DNA of 64,000 bases from Anaerolineales bacterium (GTDB taxonomy: Bacteria > Chloroflexota > Anaerolineae > Anaerolineales > UBA4823): contig JAFGJM010000017.1 of the NCBI GenBank assembly GCA_016929095.1, positions 56,432 through 120,431 on the forward strand, written 5' to 3'. The translations under genes were made by a program, and so were the position numbers. Below, in pieces: positions 17,504 through 25,777 of this stretch. Position 1 is the stretch's first letter. Each line of letters starts with the position of its first letter. The notes beneath the pieces were generated by a model. That model did no database searches. It was given only the letters and a program-made list of their open reading frames with translations, and was not told where the DNA came from.

Positions 17504-18256
17504 TTAATTCTCATGAATAGCTTTTCCAAAAAGATCATCGACTTTTATACTCCCTGAATAAAGAGCTTGACCCACAATGACTCCTGCCAGACCTGCCTGA
17601 CGCACCCGTTGGATATCGTCCAGACTATTTGCGCCACCGGAGGCGATGATCTGAAGTGGGCAAGCTTGAAATAACTCCAGCGTTTGTTCCAGGTTAATAC
17701 CGCTGCCCATCCCATCCTGCGCGATATCGGTGTAAACCATCCAGCGTAAACCGACCGCCTGAAGTTGTTTTACCAGGTCGATTGCTTTTATCGCTGTGCC
17801 TTCTTTCCAACCGCGCACTTGAACAAACCCCTCTCGGGCATCTAAACCAGCGGCGACTCTATCCGATCCCCAGCGGGCAAGCGCTTGTTCCAGCACCGGC
17901 TGTTGTTCGATAACGATCGTTCCCAACACAACACGGCTTACTCCCAGGTTCAATGCGCTATCGATGGCAGTAGATGAGCGAAGACCTCCGCCAAATTGAA
18001 CATTGGCCTTGAATTCATCGGCGGTTTTCAGGATATGTATTAAAGCATTTTGATTTTTTGAATCGGCTTCATTAAAAGCCCCATCCAGGTTTATCACATG
18101 CAGCCAACGCACCCCAGCAGAAAGCCAGCGCCGGGCAGTGTCGATGGGGTCATCGGAATATATAGTTTGCCGGGAGGGGTCGCCCATTTTCAGGCGGACA
18201 ACTTTACCCTGACGGAGATCGATAGCAGGTAATATTGTAAACATAGCGTTTTTCAT
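17504..18256 (-). CDS. hisA: Phosphoribosylformimino-AICAR-phosphate isomerase HisA
   Basis: HisA catalyses the Amadori rearrangement of ProFAR, the fourth step of histidine synthesis. The 250-residue beta/alpha barrel has ILPAIDLRQGKVVRL at its start (catalytic Asp), VQFGGGLRS, YTDIAQDGMGSG (second catalytic Asp) and IIASGGANSLDD. A longer frame could start at 18499, but it would overlap hisH heavily. The ATG at 18256 forms an ATGA overlap with the hisH stop and leaves five residues before the conserved barrel strand, so it is chosen. Confidence 0.96.
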   Translation of the reverse strand: MKNAMFTILPAIDLRQGKVVRLKMGDPSRQTIYSDDPIDTARRWLSAGVRWLHVINLDGAFNEADSKNQNALIHILKTADEFKANVQFGGGLRSSTAIDSALNLGVSRVVLGTIVIEQQPVLEQALARWGSDRVAAGLDAREGFVQVRGWKEGTAIKAIDLVKQLQAVGLRWMVYTDIAQDGMGSGINLEQTLELFQACPLQIIASGGANSLDDIQRVRQAGLAGVIVGQALYSGSIKVDDLFGKAIHEN

Positions 18257-18870
18257 AATTTTATAAAGTTTTCTAATATTTTTAAACCAATCTTTTGACT
18301 CTTTTCGGGATGGAATTGTACACCGAATATATTTTGGTGCTGCACCATACTGGGGAAGGTTATCCCGTGGCTGGTAGAAGCCAGGATATCGTCTTCTTTG
18401 GCTGCCGCGCAATAGAACGAATGATTGAAATAAGTGTATACGCCATCCGACAGCCTGTTTAACAGTGCAGATTCTTTTTTCCTGTATATCTGGTTCCACC
18501 CTGTATGAGGTATTTTAAGTCCTGGCATATCCGGGAAGCGGATGACGCGCCCGGGTATAAAACCCAATCCGGCGAATTCACCCATTTCTTCGCTGTATTC
18601 AAAGAAAGCCTGCATTCCAACGCAGATACCCAATATTGGATCGCCGCGGCGAATGGCTTTGGAGAGAGCTTCGACCAGCCCGGATTCGATCAAACCGGTC
18701 ATGAAATGTCCAAAGGCGCCCACTCCCGGCAAGACAATTCGCCCACCATTACGCACGATGCGGGGATCTTTGGTGACCTCCGGCTGGCAGCCTAAATTGA
18801 TCAGCGCATTGTGGACAGAGTGCAGATTCCCGGTGCCCGCATCCACCAAAATCACTTGCGACGAATTCAT
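18253..18870 (-). CDS. hisH: Imidazole glycerol phosphate synthase glutaminase subunit HisH
   Basis: HisH is the class I glutaminase that feeds ammonia to HisF. The 205-residue protein starts with ILVDAGTGNLHSVHNAL and has the nucleophile elbow ILGICVGMQAFFE (catalytic Cys; Val replaces the more common Leu after it). The His/Glu of the triad is in VQFHPEKSQKIG near the end. It overlaps both neighbours (hisB upstream, hisA downstream) by four bases. Confidence 0.96.
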   Translation of the reverse strand: MNSSQVILVDAGTGNLHSVHNALINLGCQPEVTKDPRIVRNGGRIVLPGVGAFGHFMTGLIESGLVEALSKAIRRGDPILGICVGMQAFFEYSEEMGEFAGLGFIPGRVIRFPDMPGLKIPHTGWNQIYRKKESALLNRLSDGVYTYFNHSFYCAAAKEDDILASTSHGITFPSMVQHQNIFGVQFHPEKSQKIGLKILENFIKL

Positions 18871-19484
18871 ACGAGACCTTTAGATGAGGGGATAGCACCG
18901 GCTCGCCGGGGATCGATTTGCGTTGCGGAATCCAGGGCACGTCCAAGCCCTTTAAAGAGGGCTTCGGCTTTGTGATGGTCATCTTTCCCATACAGGATCT
19001 GTGCATGCAGGTTGCATTTTGCCTGAGAGGCAAAGGATTCAAAGAAATGACCAATCAGGCTGACCGGTATCGTGCCCACGGTTGTACCCAGCCAATCGCC
19101 CTGGAAAACGCAATATGGTCGACCAGACAGATCAATCGCTACAAATGCCAGGCTGTCGTCCATGGGAATAGAGATGGATGACATGCGTATGATTCCTTTT
19201 CGGTCTCCCAATGATTGATGGAAAGCTTCGCCCAAAACCAGGGCAACGTCTTCGACGGTATGATGGCAATCCACCTGCAGGTCGCCGGATGCCTGAATGG
19301 ACAGGTCAAACAAGCCATGCACGGCAATCTGGGTTAACATGTGGTCTAAGAAACCTACACCGGTATGGATATCATATACACCTCGGCCGTCGATTAATAG
19401 ATCAACGGAAACTTGAGTTTCCCGGGTTTCACGACGGATTTGGGCGGTACGTTTTGGATTTAGGAAAGCATTCGTTGATTTCAT
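18867..19484 (-). CDS. hisB: Imidazoleglycerol-phosphate dehydratase HisB (monofunctional)
   Basis: HisB dehydrates imidazole glycerol phosphate to imidazole acetol phosphate. The 205-residue length equals the single-domain dehydratase, without the N-terminal phosphatase of enterobacterial HisB. The Mn-binding His-rich motifs are visible: GVGFLDHMLTQIAVHG, DCHHTVEDVALVLGEA and, near the C-terminus, YGKDDHHKAEALFKGLGRAL. ATGA overlaps link it with hisC and hisH. The missing phosphatase domain is why the HAD protein at the operon end is notable. Confidence 0.97.
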   Translation of the reverse strand: MKSTNAFLNPKRTAQIRRETRETQVSVDLLIDGRGVYDIHTGVGFLDHMLTQIAVHGLFDLSIQASGDLQVDCHHTVEDVALVLGEAFHQSLGDRKGIIRMSSISIPMDDSLAFVAIDLSGRPYCVFQGDWLGTTVGTIPVSLIGHFFESFASQAKCNLHAQILYGKDDHHKAEALFKGLGRALDSATQIDPRRAGAIPSSKGLV

Positions 19485-20578
19485 AACTCCTTCTCCAGCG
19501 CCTTTAACAGGCGGTTATTATCTTCCCGGCGCCCGATGGTGATACGGATACAATCGGTCAATGGGGGAACCCCAAAATATCGGATAAGAATACCCTGTTC
19601 TGCCAGTTTTTTTTGAATTTCCGCCGCGCTTCGGTGGGCAACCCGACACAGCAGGAAATTGGTTTGGGATGGAAAGGGGTTGATATTGGGTAATCGAGAT
19701 AATTCTAATACCACACGCTTACGCTCAGCCTGGATACAAGCCACCCGTTCTGCCAGGATATCCAGATCTTTTAGGGATGCCAGGGCAGCCGCTTCAGCAG
19801 CAACATTGATGTTATACGGCAATCTGGCTTTCCATAGCACCGGCATCAACCAATCGGGGAATGCGCCAAACCCGATTCGAAGCCCTGCCAGCCCTGCCCA
19901 CTTACTAAATGTTCGTAGAACAACCAGGTTATCCCGCTGCATAACCTGTGAGATGCGGGATGCCTGACAGCCAAAACGCCCGCTGTTTTCGGAAAATTCG
20001 ATGTATGCTTCGTCCAGGGCAACCAACACCGGCCAGGATAACATTTCATCCAGGTCATCCGGGGGGATGAGCCCGCCATCAGGGTTATTGGGTGAAGTGA
20101 GGAACAGTACCTTGGGATGTTCAAATTCGATAGCTGATCGAATCGCCGGAAGGTCAAAACGGAAGTCGGTGCGGAGGGGCACTTCTACCACTCGCCCATG
20201 ACGCAATCTGGCGCAAAACGCGTACATGCTAAAACACGGCGGGCAGATAAGCACCCGGTCACCCGGATCGAGCATGGTGGTCATTAATATATCGATCAAA
20301 TCATCAGCCCCGTTGCCTATCAGCAGGTTAGCTGCTGGTATATTGGTGAAGTCTGCAAGCGCCACCCGCAGCTTGGAACAATCCGGATCAGAATAGAGAT
20401 GTGGTAAGGGCAGATTGGCCAGACTTTGCAGGGCGATAGGAGAAACGCCAAAGGAATTTTCGTTCAGGTCGAGCTTTGTGATCTGATCGGGAGACATCCC
20501 GAGCCGGGAAGCAATCGCGGCCAGTGGTTCACTGAATTCATAGGGGGGTAAATTGTCAAAACGAGAAGATGCTTTCAT
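19481..20578 (-). CDS. hisC: Histidinol-phosphate aminotransferase HisC
   Basis: HisC is a PLP enzyme that converts imidazole acetol phosphate to histidinol phosphate with glutamate as amino donor. The 365-residue class I/II aminotransferase shows KLDLNENSFGVSP (phosphate end), LTSPNNPDGGLIP, VALDEAYIEFSE, and the PLP lysine in RTFSKWAGLAGLRIGFG. The C-terminal NFLLCRV and IRITIGRREDN are also typical. Four-base overlaps join it to hisD upstream and hisB downstream. Confidence 0.96.
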   Translation of the reverse strand: MKASSRFDNLPPYEFSEPLAAIASRLGMSPDQITKLDLNENSFGVSPIALQSLANLPLPHLYSDPDCSKLRVALADFTNIPAANLLIGNGADDLIDILMTTMLDPGDRVLICPPCFSMYAFCARLRHGRVVEVPLRTDFRFDLPAIRSAIEFEHPKVLFLTSPNNPDGGLIPPDDLDEMLSWPVLVALDEAYIEFSENSGRFGCQASRISQVMQRDNLVVLRTFSKWAGLAGLRIGFGAFPDWLMPVLWKARLPYNINVAAEAAALASLKDLDILAERVACIQAERKRVVLELSRLPNINPFPSQTNFLLCRVAHRSAAEIQKKLAEQGILIRYFGVPPLTDCIRITIGRREDNNRLLKALEKEL

Positions 20579-21897
20579 AATCGTTTCTCCGCAGAAGTGG
20601 CGTGCCCGTCCAGTTTTTCTGCTCGGGCAATGATAGCTGCCGCCGGGCTGATCTGGGAAGCCGTTTTTTGATCCAGGGCAATAAGGCTGACGATGTGGGT
20701 GAAATCCAACACATTCAAAGGCGATGCATAACGCGCCGAACCGCTGGTGGGCATGACATGGCTTGGCCCGGCGACGTAATCCCCCAAGACTTCAAAGGAA
20801 TGCTCACCCAGGAAAATGCCTCCGGCGCAGGTCACTTTTTCCGACCATCGCCAGGGATCTGTTACCGCCAGGCATAAATGCTCCGGGGCATAGCGGTTTA
20901 CAAGTTCAAGCGCCTGGTCAAGGCTGTCTGTGAGTACAATCCCGCTGTGTTGTTGGAATGAAGCGTTGATAATTTCAGCACGGCTGAGTGTGGTGGTTTG
21001 GCGGGTTACTTCTTTCTGAACCGCTTCTGCAAATTGCATAGAGGGGGTGAGCAGGATTGCCGAAGCCAGGGTATCGTGTTCCGCCTGCGCTAAAAGGTCG
21101 GCGGCTACCCATTCGACGTTCGCATTCTCATCGGCAACGATCATGGTTTCGGTAGGACCAGCCAGGGTATCGATCCCAACCACGCCGAAAACCTGGCGTT
21201 TTGCCAGGGTGACGAATAAATTTCCCGGACCAAAGATTTTATCAACGGCAGGGATACTTTCAGAGCCATAAGCCAAGCCTGCAATAGCCTGGGCACCGCC
21301 GATGGCGTAGATTTCCTTGAGACCGATCAATGCCGCCGCTGCCAGTATGATCGAGGCTACTTTTCCGGTATGGCGATCGGGAGGTGCTGCCAGGGCGATC
21401 TCCGAGACGCCGGCAACCTGTGCCGGGATAGCGGACATCAAAACGCTGGAGGGCAGCGGTGCAGTTCCTGCCGGTACATACACTCCCACCCTGCGGATAG
21501 GACGGAATAGCTGACCCAGGGTGCCACCCATTTCCTGAGTTATCCAAGAGTGGATGGGTTGGCGCTGGTGAAACCCTCGGATGCGTTCGGTCGCCACATC
21601 CAACGCGGTGCGCTGTGCTGCCGGGAGACCGGACAAGGCTGCTTTAATTTCAGTCTCCGGAACGCGCAGTGAACCAGAATGATTTCCATCCAATTTTTCT
21701 GCCCACTTCAGCAACGCGGCATCGCCATTCAGGCGTACATCAGAAATGATACGTTCCACGACCTGGTTGGGCGACAAGGTTTCCCCGAATAAGGCTGTGA
21801 TTGATTCGGTAATTGCCGGGGGTACTGCCAATTCATCGGGCGGTCGCCTTTTCAGGATGGTCTGGCTGGCTGTGATGGGATCCAATATTTTAAGCAC
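20575..21897 (-). CDS. hisD: Histidinol dehydrogenase HisD
   Basis: HisD oxidises L-histidinol to L-histidine in two NAD-dependent steps and is zinc dependent. The 440-residue protein carries YVPAGTAPLPSSVLMSAIPA, KIFGPGNLFVTLAKRQVFG, LAGPTETMIVADE, and ADLLAQAEHD followed later by RYAPEHLCLAV, which supply the zinc ligands and catalytic Glu/His. It lies 12 bases after hisG and overlaps hisC by four. An early position of hisD after hisG is common in his operons. Confidence 0.97.
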   Translation of the reverse strand: MLKILDPITASQTILKRRPPDELAVPPAITESITALFGETLSPNQVVERIISDVRLNGDAALLKWAEKLDGNHSGSLRVPETEIKAALSGLPAAQRTALDVATERIRGFHQRQPIHSWITQEMGGTLGQLFRPIRRVGVYVPAGTAPLPSSVLMSAIPAQVAGVSEIALAAPPDRHTGKVASIILAAAALIGLKEIYAIGGAQAIAGLAYGSESIPAVDKIFGPGNLFVTLAKRQVFGVVGIDTLAGPTETMIVADENANVEWVAADLLAQAEHDTLASAILLTPSMQFAEAVQKEVTRQTTTLSRAEIINASFQQHSGIVLTDSLDQALELVNRYAPEHLCLAVTDPWRWSEKVTCAGGIFLGEHSFEVLGDYVAGPSHVMPTSGSARYASPLNVLDFTHIVSLIALDQKTASQISPAAAIIARAEKLDGHATSAEKRL

Positions 21898-21909
21898 AAG
21901 AACACTCCT

Positions 21910-22929
21910 TTATTCCCCTTGATAAGCTTCCAGTATTTGCAGCATACGTGTATAGCGAGGCGGTTCCTCATCGAATATATACGAGATTGGCATCACCACA
22001 ACACCGCTTCCACCGATGGCGCGCAGTTCGTTGATCGCTTGAAATATTTGACTGCGTTGCACAATGATATTGACCGCATACCAATTCGGATCGCCCTCCT
22101 GAACAATCACCCTCGAGATGGTTGGGCCTTGTAGCCCGTGTATATTGCAGCGATTGAATAACAGCTCGGCAATTGCCTCCGGAGAAGTACCCCGCATGTT
22201 GGCAAAGACTGCCAGGTTTTCCCGGGCTCTCAGGTGGCCTTCAAAAAATTCCAGCAGTGTACGGGCGATATTCAGGGTTTTTGGATTGATTTTTAAGGCG
22301 TGAGTATTGGCGATCAATACCACCTGAGAAGTGAGTAACTTGCCATCGCTCAATGGTCGCAGGCGGTTATCCCGTAATGTTTGCCCGGAGGAGACGACAT
22401 CACAAATGAGATCGGCATAGCCTATGGCTGGAGCAGTTTCTAATGTGCCTTCGGCTGAGATTAGGGTATGAGGAATGTCGTGTTCTTTCAGGAATTTTCC
22501 GGTCAAATTGGGATACTTGGTCGCTATTCTCAGAGGGCGTTTGAGGTGGGTTACTTTGTCAGTCAGATCTGAAACAGATGTGACATCCTCCCACGCTTCA
22601 GGAATTGCGAGATTGAGGATGCAATTCCCGAAATTTAATGCTTCATGCAAAATAACCAGATCACCGTGGCCATTTTTGTGTTCTTCAACGACATCTAATC
22701 CGGTTATACCAAAGTCAACGCTGCCATCTTGAACGCTGGCAACAATGTCACCCGGGCGCTGGAATAGTACGCATAATTCAGGCAGCGCTGGAATGACTGC
22801 TTCGTATTGGCGGGGATTGGGTTTATAAACGGACAATCCACAGGAATCCAGGAAAGCCAGCGCAGCTTCGGCGAGTCTGCCTTTAGAAGGAAGGGAAATT
22901 CTAGGTATGTTGATGTTTGTTTCGGGCAT
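21910..22929 (-). CDS. hisG: ATP phosphoribosyltransferase HisG (long form)
   Basis: HisG joins ATP and PRPP, the first and feedback-controlled step of histidine synthesis. The 339-residue protein is a long form: catalytic domains (ISLPSKGRLAEAALAFL at the start, VDFGITGLDVVEE, LRIATKYPNLTGKFL) plus a C-terminal regulatory domain (NWYAVNIIVQRS, INELRAIGGSGVVVMPISYI), which usually binds histidine as inhibitor. It is somewhat longer than the usual 290-300 residues. It is the first enzyme gene of the operon. Upstream lie a terminator and a His-rich leader peptide, so it is under both feedback and, very likely, attenuation control. Confidence 0.95.
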   Translation of the reverse strand: MPETNINIPRISLPSKGRLAEAALAFLDSCGLSVYKPNPRQYEAVIPALPELCVLFQRPGDIVASVQDGSVDFGITGLDVVEEHKNGHGDLVILHEALNFGNCILNLAIPEAWEDVTSVSDLTDKVTHLKRPLRIATKYPNLTGKFLKEHDIPHTLISAEGTLETAPAIGYADLICDVVSSGQTLRDNRLRPLSDGKLLTSQVVLIANTHALKINPKTLNIARTLLEFFEGHLRARENLAVFANMRGTSPEAIAELLFNRCNIHGLQGPTISRVIVQEGDPNWYAVNIIVQRSQIFQAINELRAIGGSGVVVMPISYIFDEEPPRYTRMLQILEAYQGE

Positions 22930-22957
22930 AATTCAATTTCTTTCAACTTTTTTGGCT

Positions 22958-22988
22958 AAACAAAAACCCCCCGGCGAACCGGGGGGTT
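22958..22988 (-). terminator. his attenuator: intrinsic terminator before hisG
   Basis: On the minus strand AACCCCCCGG and CCGGGGGGTT form a 10-base stem closed by a TTCG tetraloop and followed by TTTGTTT. It lies between the promoter and hisG, about 30 bases before the start codon, so readthrough is needed for hisG expression. The upstream CCGGAGG (23018-23024) can pair with the left arm over six bases with one mismatch and would then prevent termination. Confidence 0.9.
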
Positions 22989-23024
22989 AAGTTAAGAAGT
23001 CAAGAAAACCAAAATATCCTCCGG

Positions 23025-23078
23025 TCAGGCTGGGGGGAGGTTGATATGATGATGGTGTGAACTCGTAAAATTACACAT
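23025..23078 (-). CDS. hisL: his operon leader peptide with four consecutive histidine codons
   Basis: The minus strand encodes MCNFTSSHHHHINLPPA, 17 residues, with the codons CAC CAT CAT CAT in a row, then TGA. The ATG lies seven bases after the -10 box, so the mRNA probably starts at the A of ATG and is leaderless; no Shine-Dalgarno site exists. CCTCC within the peptide codons after the His run can pair with GGAGG just after the stop, giving the classical 1:2, 2:3, 3:4 arrangement. A ribosome stalled at the His codons would cover segment 1 and free segment 2 to block the terminator, while a ribosome at the stop would cover segment 2 and allow termination. It was found by reading the leader and is too short for standard gene calling. 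Confidence 0.87.
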   Translation of the reverse strand: MCNFTSSHHHHINLPPA

Positions 23079-23085
23079 TGCAAAG

Positions 23086-23114
23086 ATTTTATCGCTCTCA
23101 TGGATTTTTGTCAA
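23086..23114 (-). promoter_or_regulatory. Promoter of the his operon
   Basis: On the minus strand TTGACA (23114-23109), a 17-base spacer and TAAAAT (23091-23086) form a near-consensus sigma-70 promoter. The expected transcription start is at about 23078-23079, coinciding with the leader-peptide ATG. Confidence 0.85.
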
Positions 23115-23226
23115 TTGATTTTTATGAGTAATTCTAGTAAACTGAATAGGACTAAATCATCATATCATCATCCCGACATATATGTAAAAATAGCATCCAA
23201 TAATCATTGTTTATGCCTGGTGGCCT

Positions 23227-24069
23227 ATGATGTGGCTATATAAATTATTATGCTTGATGTTGATTTTCGGATTTGCGGGATGTTCTCAAATCGAAAATGA
23301 TGAGAGGGGATATATCGACGCACATGAAGTCGATGTGGAAGTGGTGTCCAAACCGGACAAAAAACTTGTAATTACCTCCCATCCCGATGAATTCGCTGAG
23401 AAGGCTGAGAATGACTCATTTTGGCGAAATAATATCGTCCCCGGAATGACGATATTTTTGGAGGAGGATACTGAGGAAATTAGAACACAAATCTGTTCTC
23501 CTTTAGCATCTGTTCCCTTAGATGATATTCGCAGTGTTGTCTCAGACCCTTACGACCCACCTCTTATGGGAAAAGATGACCGCCACCAGGGGGTGGATTT
23601 TGCGTTTTACCGTCGCTACGGTCGTGCCTCCATTGCCGGAGAACAAGTTCAGGCAGTATTAGGAGGTAGGGTTTCCGGTATAGTAGTAGACAGGTTTCCA
23701 TACGGAAATGCTATGATTGTAGAAACACCTTATTGGTTTTTGCCTGCTGAAATTCAGCAAGAGGTCGAAATAACAGAGACTCAATCCATATACACTTTAT
23801 ATGGTCATTTAGAAAGCATCGTCGTGCAGAAAATCAGCAATGAAATTGATGCCTGTCAGGCGATTGGCATAGTGGGGAAAAGCGGCAATACCGATGTAGA
23901 ACACCTGCACTTAGAAATGCGGATTGGTCTTTCAAATCAGGTCATTCCATCTATGGGGAATTATGTACCTGACATTACGGCTGCTGAGAAGGAAACATAT
24001 GTATTTTGGCGTACAAGCGGCGCCTTTTTGCACTTCAATCCCATACAACTACTTGACATAACACCATAA
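23227..24069 (+). CDS. M23-family (LytM-like) peptidase lipoprotein
   Basis: The 280-residue protein begins with a lipoprotein signal (hydrophobic stretch ending GFAGCS, predicted lipidated Cys19). The second half is an M23 peptidase-like beta domain: HQGVDFAFYRR gives the first His/Asp zinc ligands, a YTLYGHLESI segment follows, and HLHLEMR supplies the HxH ligand. These match the LytM signature, so it may cleave peptidoglycan cross-bridges or stem peptides outside the membrane, or act as a non-catalytic regulator. The region between residues 25 and 95 has no recognised domain. The gene diverges from the his operon and ends inside the promoter of the next regulator. Confidence 0.85.
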   Translation: MMWLYKLLCLMLIFGFAGCSQIENDERGYIDAHEVDVEVVSKPDKKLVITSHPDEFAEKAENDSFWRNNIVPGMTIFLEEDTEEIRTQICSPLASVPLDDIRSVVSDPYDPPLMGKDDRHQGVDFAFYRRYGRASIAGEQVQAVLGGRVSGIVVDRFPYGNAMIVETPYWFLPAEIQQEVEITETQSIYTLYGHLESIVVQKISNEIDACQAIGIVGKSGNTDVEHLHLEMRIGLSNQVIPSMGNYVPDITAAEKETYVFWRTSGAFLHFNPIQLLDITP

Positions 24070-24081
24070 CTTTGCTATCCT
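24053..24081 (+). promoter_or_regulatory. Promoter of the beta-oxidation regulator and cluster
   Basis: TTGACA (24053-24058), 17 bases, TATCCT (24076-24081). It overlaps the end of the M23 peptidase gene and is followed at once by an operator-like palindrome. Confidence 0.72.
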
Positions 24082-24085
24082 GTAA

Positions 24086-24103
24086 CTACCGACCGTTCGG
24101 TAG
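24086..24103 (+). promoter_or_regulatory. TetR-type operator before the fatty-acid cluster
   Basis: CTACCGA (24086-24092), a four-base centre CCGT and TCGGTAG (24097-24103) form a perfect inverted repeat four bases after the -10 box and ten bases before the TetR start codon. The sequence resembles operators of other TetR regulators with ACCGACCGTTCGGT-like sites. Self-repression is the likely role. Confidence 0.8.
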
Positions 24104-24113
24104 GGAGAGGACA

Positions 24114-24701
24114 ATGACGCGGGATGATATTTTAAATGCGGCTGCGCTCATTTTCAGCCAAAAGGGTTTTCATGCTGCATCTATGCAGGATATTGCTGAG
24201 GCGGTAAATCTAAAAAAAGGCAGTCTTTATCATCATGTCTCGAGCAAACAGGAAATCTTGTTGGCATTATTAAATAAAGCTTTGGATTTATTGATTGCCC
24301 GAATTGGCGCAGTCATGGATATGCCACTGTCTCCGGAACAAAAATTACGCTTAAGTATGGAGACGTATTTAAATACATTGCTAGAGCGCAAAGATCTGGC
24401 AGCAATCCTGTTGTTAGAACATCGTTCTCTGGATTCCGATTTGAAGGCTCAACATATTCCCCAAAGAGACCGGCTGGAACAATTATGGAAAGATTTGATC
24501 CGGGAAGGTATGGACAGCCATATATTTGTGTGTGACGATCCCGGCTTCATTACCCGGTCAATATTGGGGATGCTCAATTGGACGATCACCTGGTACCGAT
24601 CTGACGGCGCGATGGACTCCAAATCAATTGCCTCACAATATGCCGATTTGGCGCTTATGGGTATCACAGACGCCGATTACCGAAAAAATCAAGATGGATA
24701 A
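24114..24701 (+). CDS. TetR-family regulator of the fatty-acid degradation cluster
   Basis: The 195-residue protein has the N-terminal TetR helix-turn-helix (GFHAASMQDIAEAVNLKKGS, then LYHHVSSKQEILLALL) and a TetR C-terminal ligand domain. ATG 24114 is preferred to the earlier in-frame start at 24072 because GGAG lies six bases before it and because the earlier start would place the operator inside the coding region. It overlaps the downstream MBL gene by eight bases. Given the acyl-CoA dehydrogenases, FadN-like enzyme and thiolase that follow, a long-chain acyl-CoA is the most likely inducer, as for FadR-type TetR proteins in other bacteria; this is inference from context. Confidence 0.88.
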   Translation: MTRDDILNAAALIFSQKGFHAASMQDIAEAVNLKKGSLYHHVSSKQEILLALLNKALDLLIARIGAVMDMPLSPEQKLRLSMETYLNTLLERKDLAAILLLEHRSLDSDLKAQHIPQRDRLEQLWKDLIREGMDSHIFVCDDPGFITRSILGMLNWTITWYRSDGAMDSKSIASQYADLALMGITDADYRKNQDG

Positions 24702-25722
24702 ACAAAGTGTGAATTATTTTCAAACCTCCATTGGAGGCAAAATATATCAAATCCCGGTACAGTGTTTCCCGGGGCTGGATGGTTGGGTTTACCTGGTGTT
24801 AGTAGAAGATGAAAATGAAAATTATCGAGTATTGATTGATAGCGGGTCGGGATTCGGGTGTGCAAATCAGGATCTGGAAAAAGGATTGCAAGTTGCTTCG
24901 CAATTATACGGCGAAGAGATAAGTCTGGCTTCGTTAACCCATGTTTTGATCACCCATGGTCACATCGATCATTTTGGCGGGATGTCTTATATCCGCCCCA
25001 GAACACCTGCCAGGGTCGGCATTCATGAGTTGGATGTGCGCAACCTTACGAATTATGAGGAGCGATTAACGATCATTTCTCAGAGGTTGGATGAGTTTTT
25101 AATTGAAGCCGGCCTCAGTCCCGATCGACGTAAATCGGTGATTGATTTGTATATGAGTACGAAAAGTCTGCATCGATCGATAAAAGTAGATTTTACATAC
25201 GATTCTATTGGAATGCAGTTAGGACCGTTTAAGATACTTCACGTCCCTGGGCATTGTGCGGGACAGGTGGTGATCCAACTTCACGATGTTTTGTTTAGTG
25301 GGGATCATGTTTTGGAAAAAACCACGCCGCACCAATCGCCGGAGCATCTCACCCTATACACGGGTTTGGGGCATTACCTGGAATCTTTGGAACACATGAT
25401 GCGATGGGTTAATGGCGTGAAGTTAACCCTGGGTGGTCATGAAGGGCCAATGTATGATTTAGGTGGTCGGGTGAGTGAAATAAGAACAATGCACCGTCAA
25501 CGCCTGAAGAGAGTGGTGGAATTGTTATCACAACCGCACACGATCGAAGAGATTTCCTTTCAATTATTCGGGGAGGTGCATGGGTACAATGTGTTGCTTG
25601 CGCTCGAAGAAGCGGGAGCGCATGTAGAGTATCTTTATCAAAGAGGCGTTTTGGAGATACACAATCTGGAGGATTTAGAACGGGGTAGTCAGCCGGTAGC
25701 AATTTACTACCATTGTCTTTAG
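24694..25722 (+). CDS. Metallo-beta-lactamase-fold hydrolase with C-terminal winged-helix-like domain
   Basis: The 342-residue protein has an MBL fold with the metal motif HGHIDH at residues 88-93, then LHVPGHCAGQV (third His) and FSGDHVLEK (bridging Asp). The last 70 or so residues (KRVVELLSQPHTIEEISFQ onward) resemble the winged-helix tail of the LACTB2/MBL group that binds nucleic acid or CoA esters. The start at ATG 24694 overlaps the TetR stop by eight bases; the longer frame from 24526 would run through the TetR gene and is rejected. Within a beta-oxidation cluster it may act as an acyl-CoA or other thioester hydrolase, but the substrate is not evident. Confidence 0.85.
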   Translation: MDKQSVNYFQTSIGGKIYQIPVQCFPGLDGWVYLVLVEDENENYRVLIDSGSGFGCANQDLEKGLQVASQLYGEEISLASLTHVLITHGHIDHFGGMSYIRPRTPARVGIHELDVRNLTNYEERLTIISQRLDEFLIEAGLSPDRRKSVIDLYMSTKSLHRSIKVDFTYDSIGMQLGPFKILHVPGHCAGQVVIQLHDVLFSGDHVLEKTTPHQSPEHLTLYTGLGHYLESLEHMMRWVNGVKLTLGGHEGPMYDLGGRVSEIRTMHRQRLKRVVELLSQPHTIEEISFQLFGEVHGYNVLLALEEAGAHVEYLYQRGVLEIHNLEDLERGSQPVAIYYHCL

Positions 25723-25777
25723 AAACCGGTACGCTTCCCCATGATTGATAGTTGGGTCAATAGAAGGAGCGTGCTTG

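Noticed and set aside
18257..18499. N-terminal extension of hisA by about 80 residues
   Set aside because: It lies wholly within hisH, and the ATGA-coupled ATG at 18256 gives a normal-length HisA.
24526..24693. N-terminal extension of the MBL-fold gene
   Set aside because: It is the TetR gene read in another frame; the MBL fold begins soon after ATG 24694.
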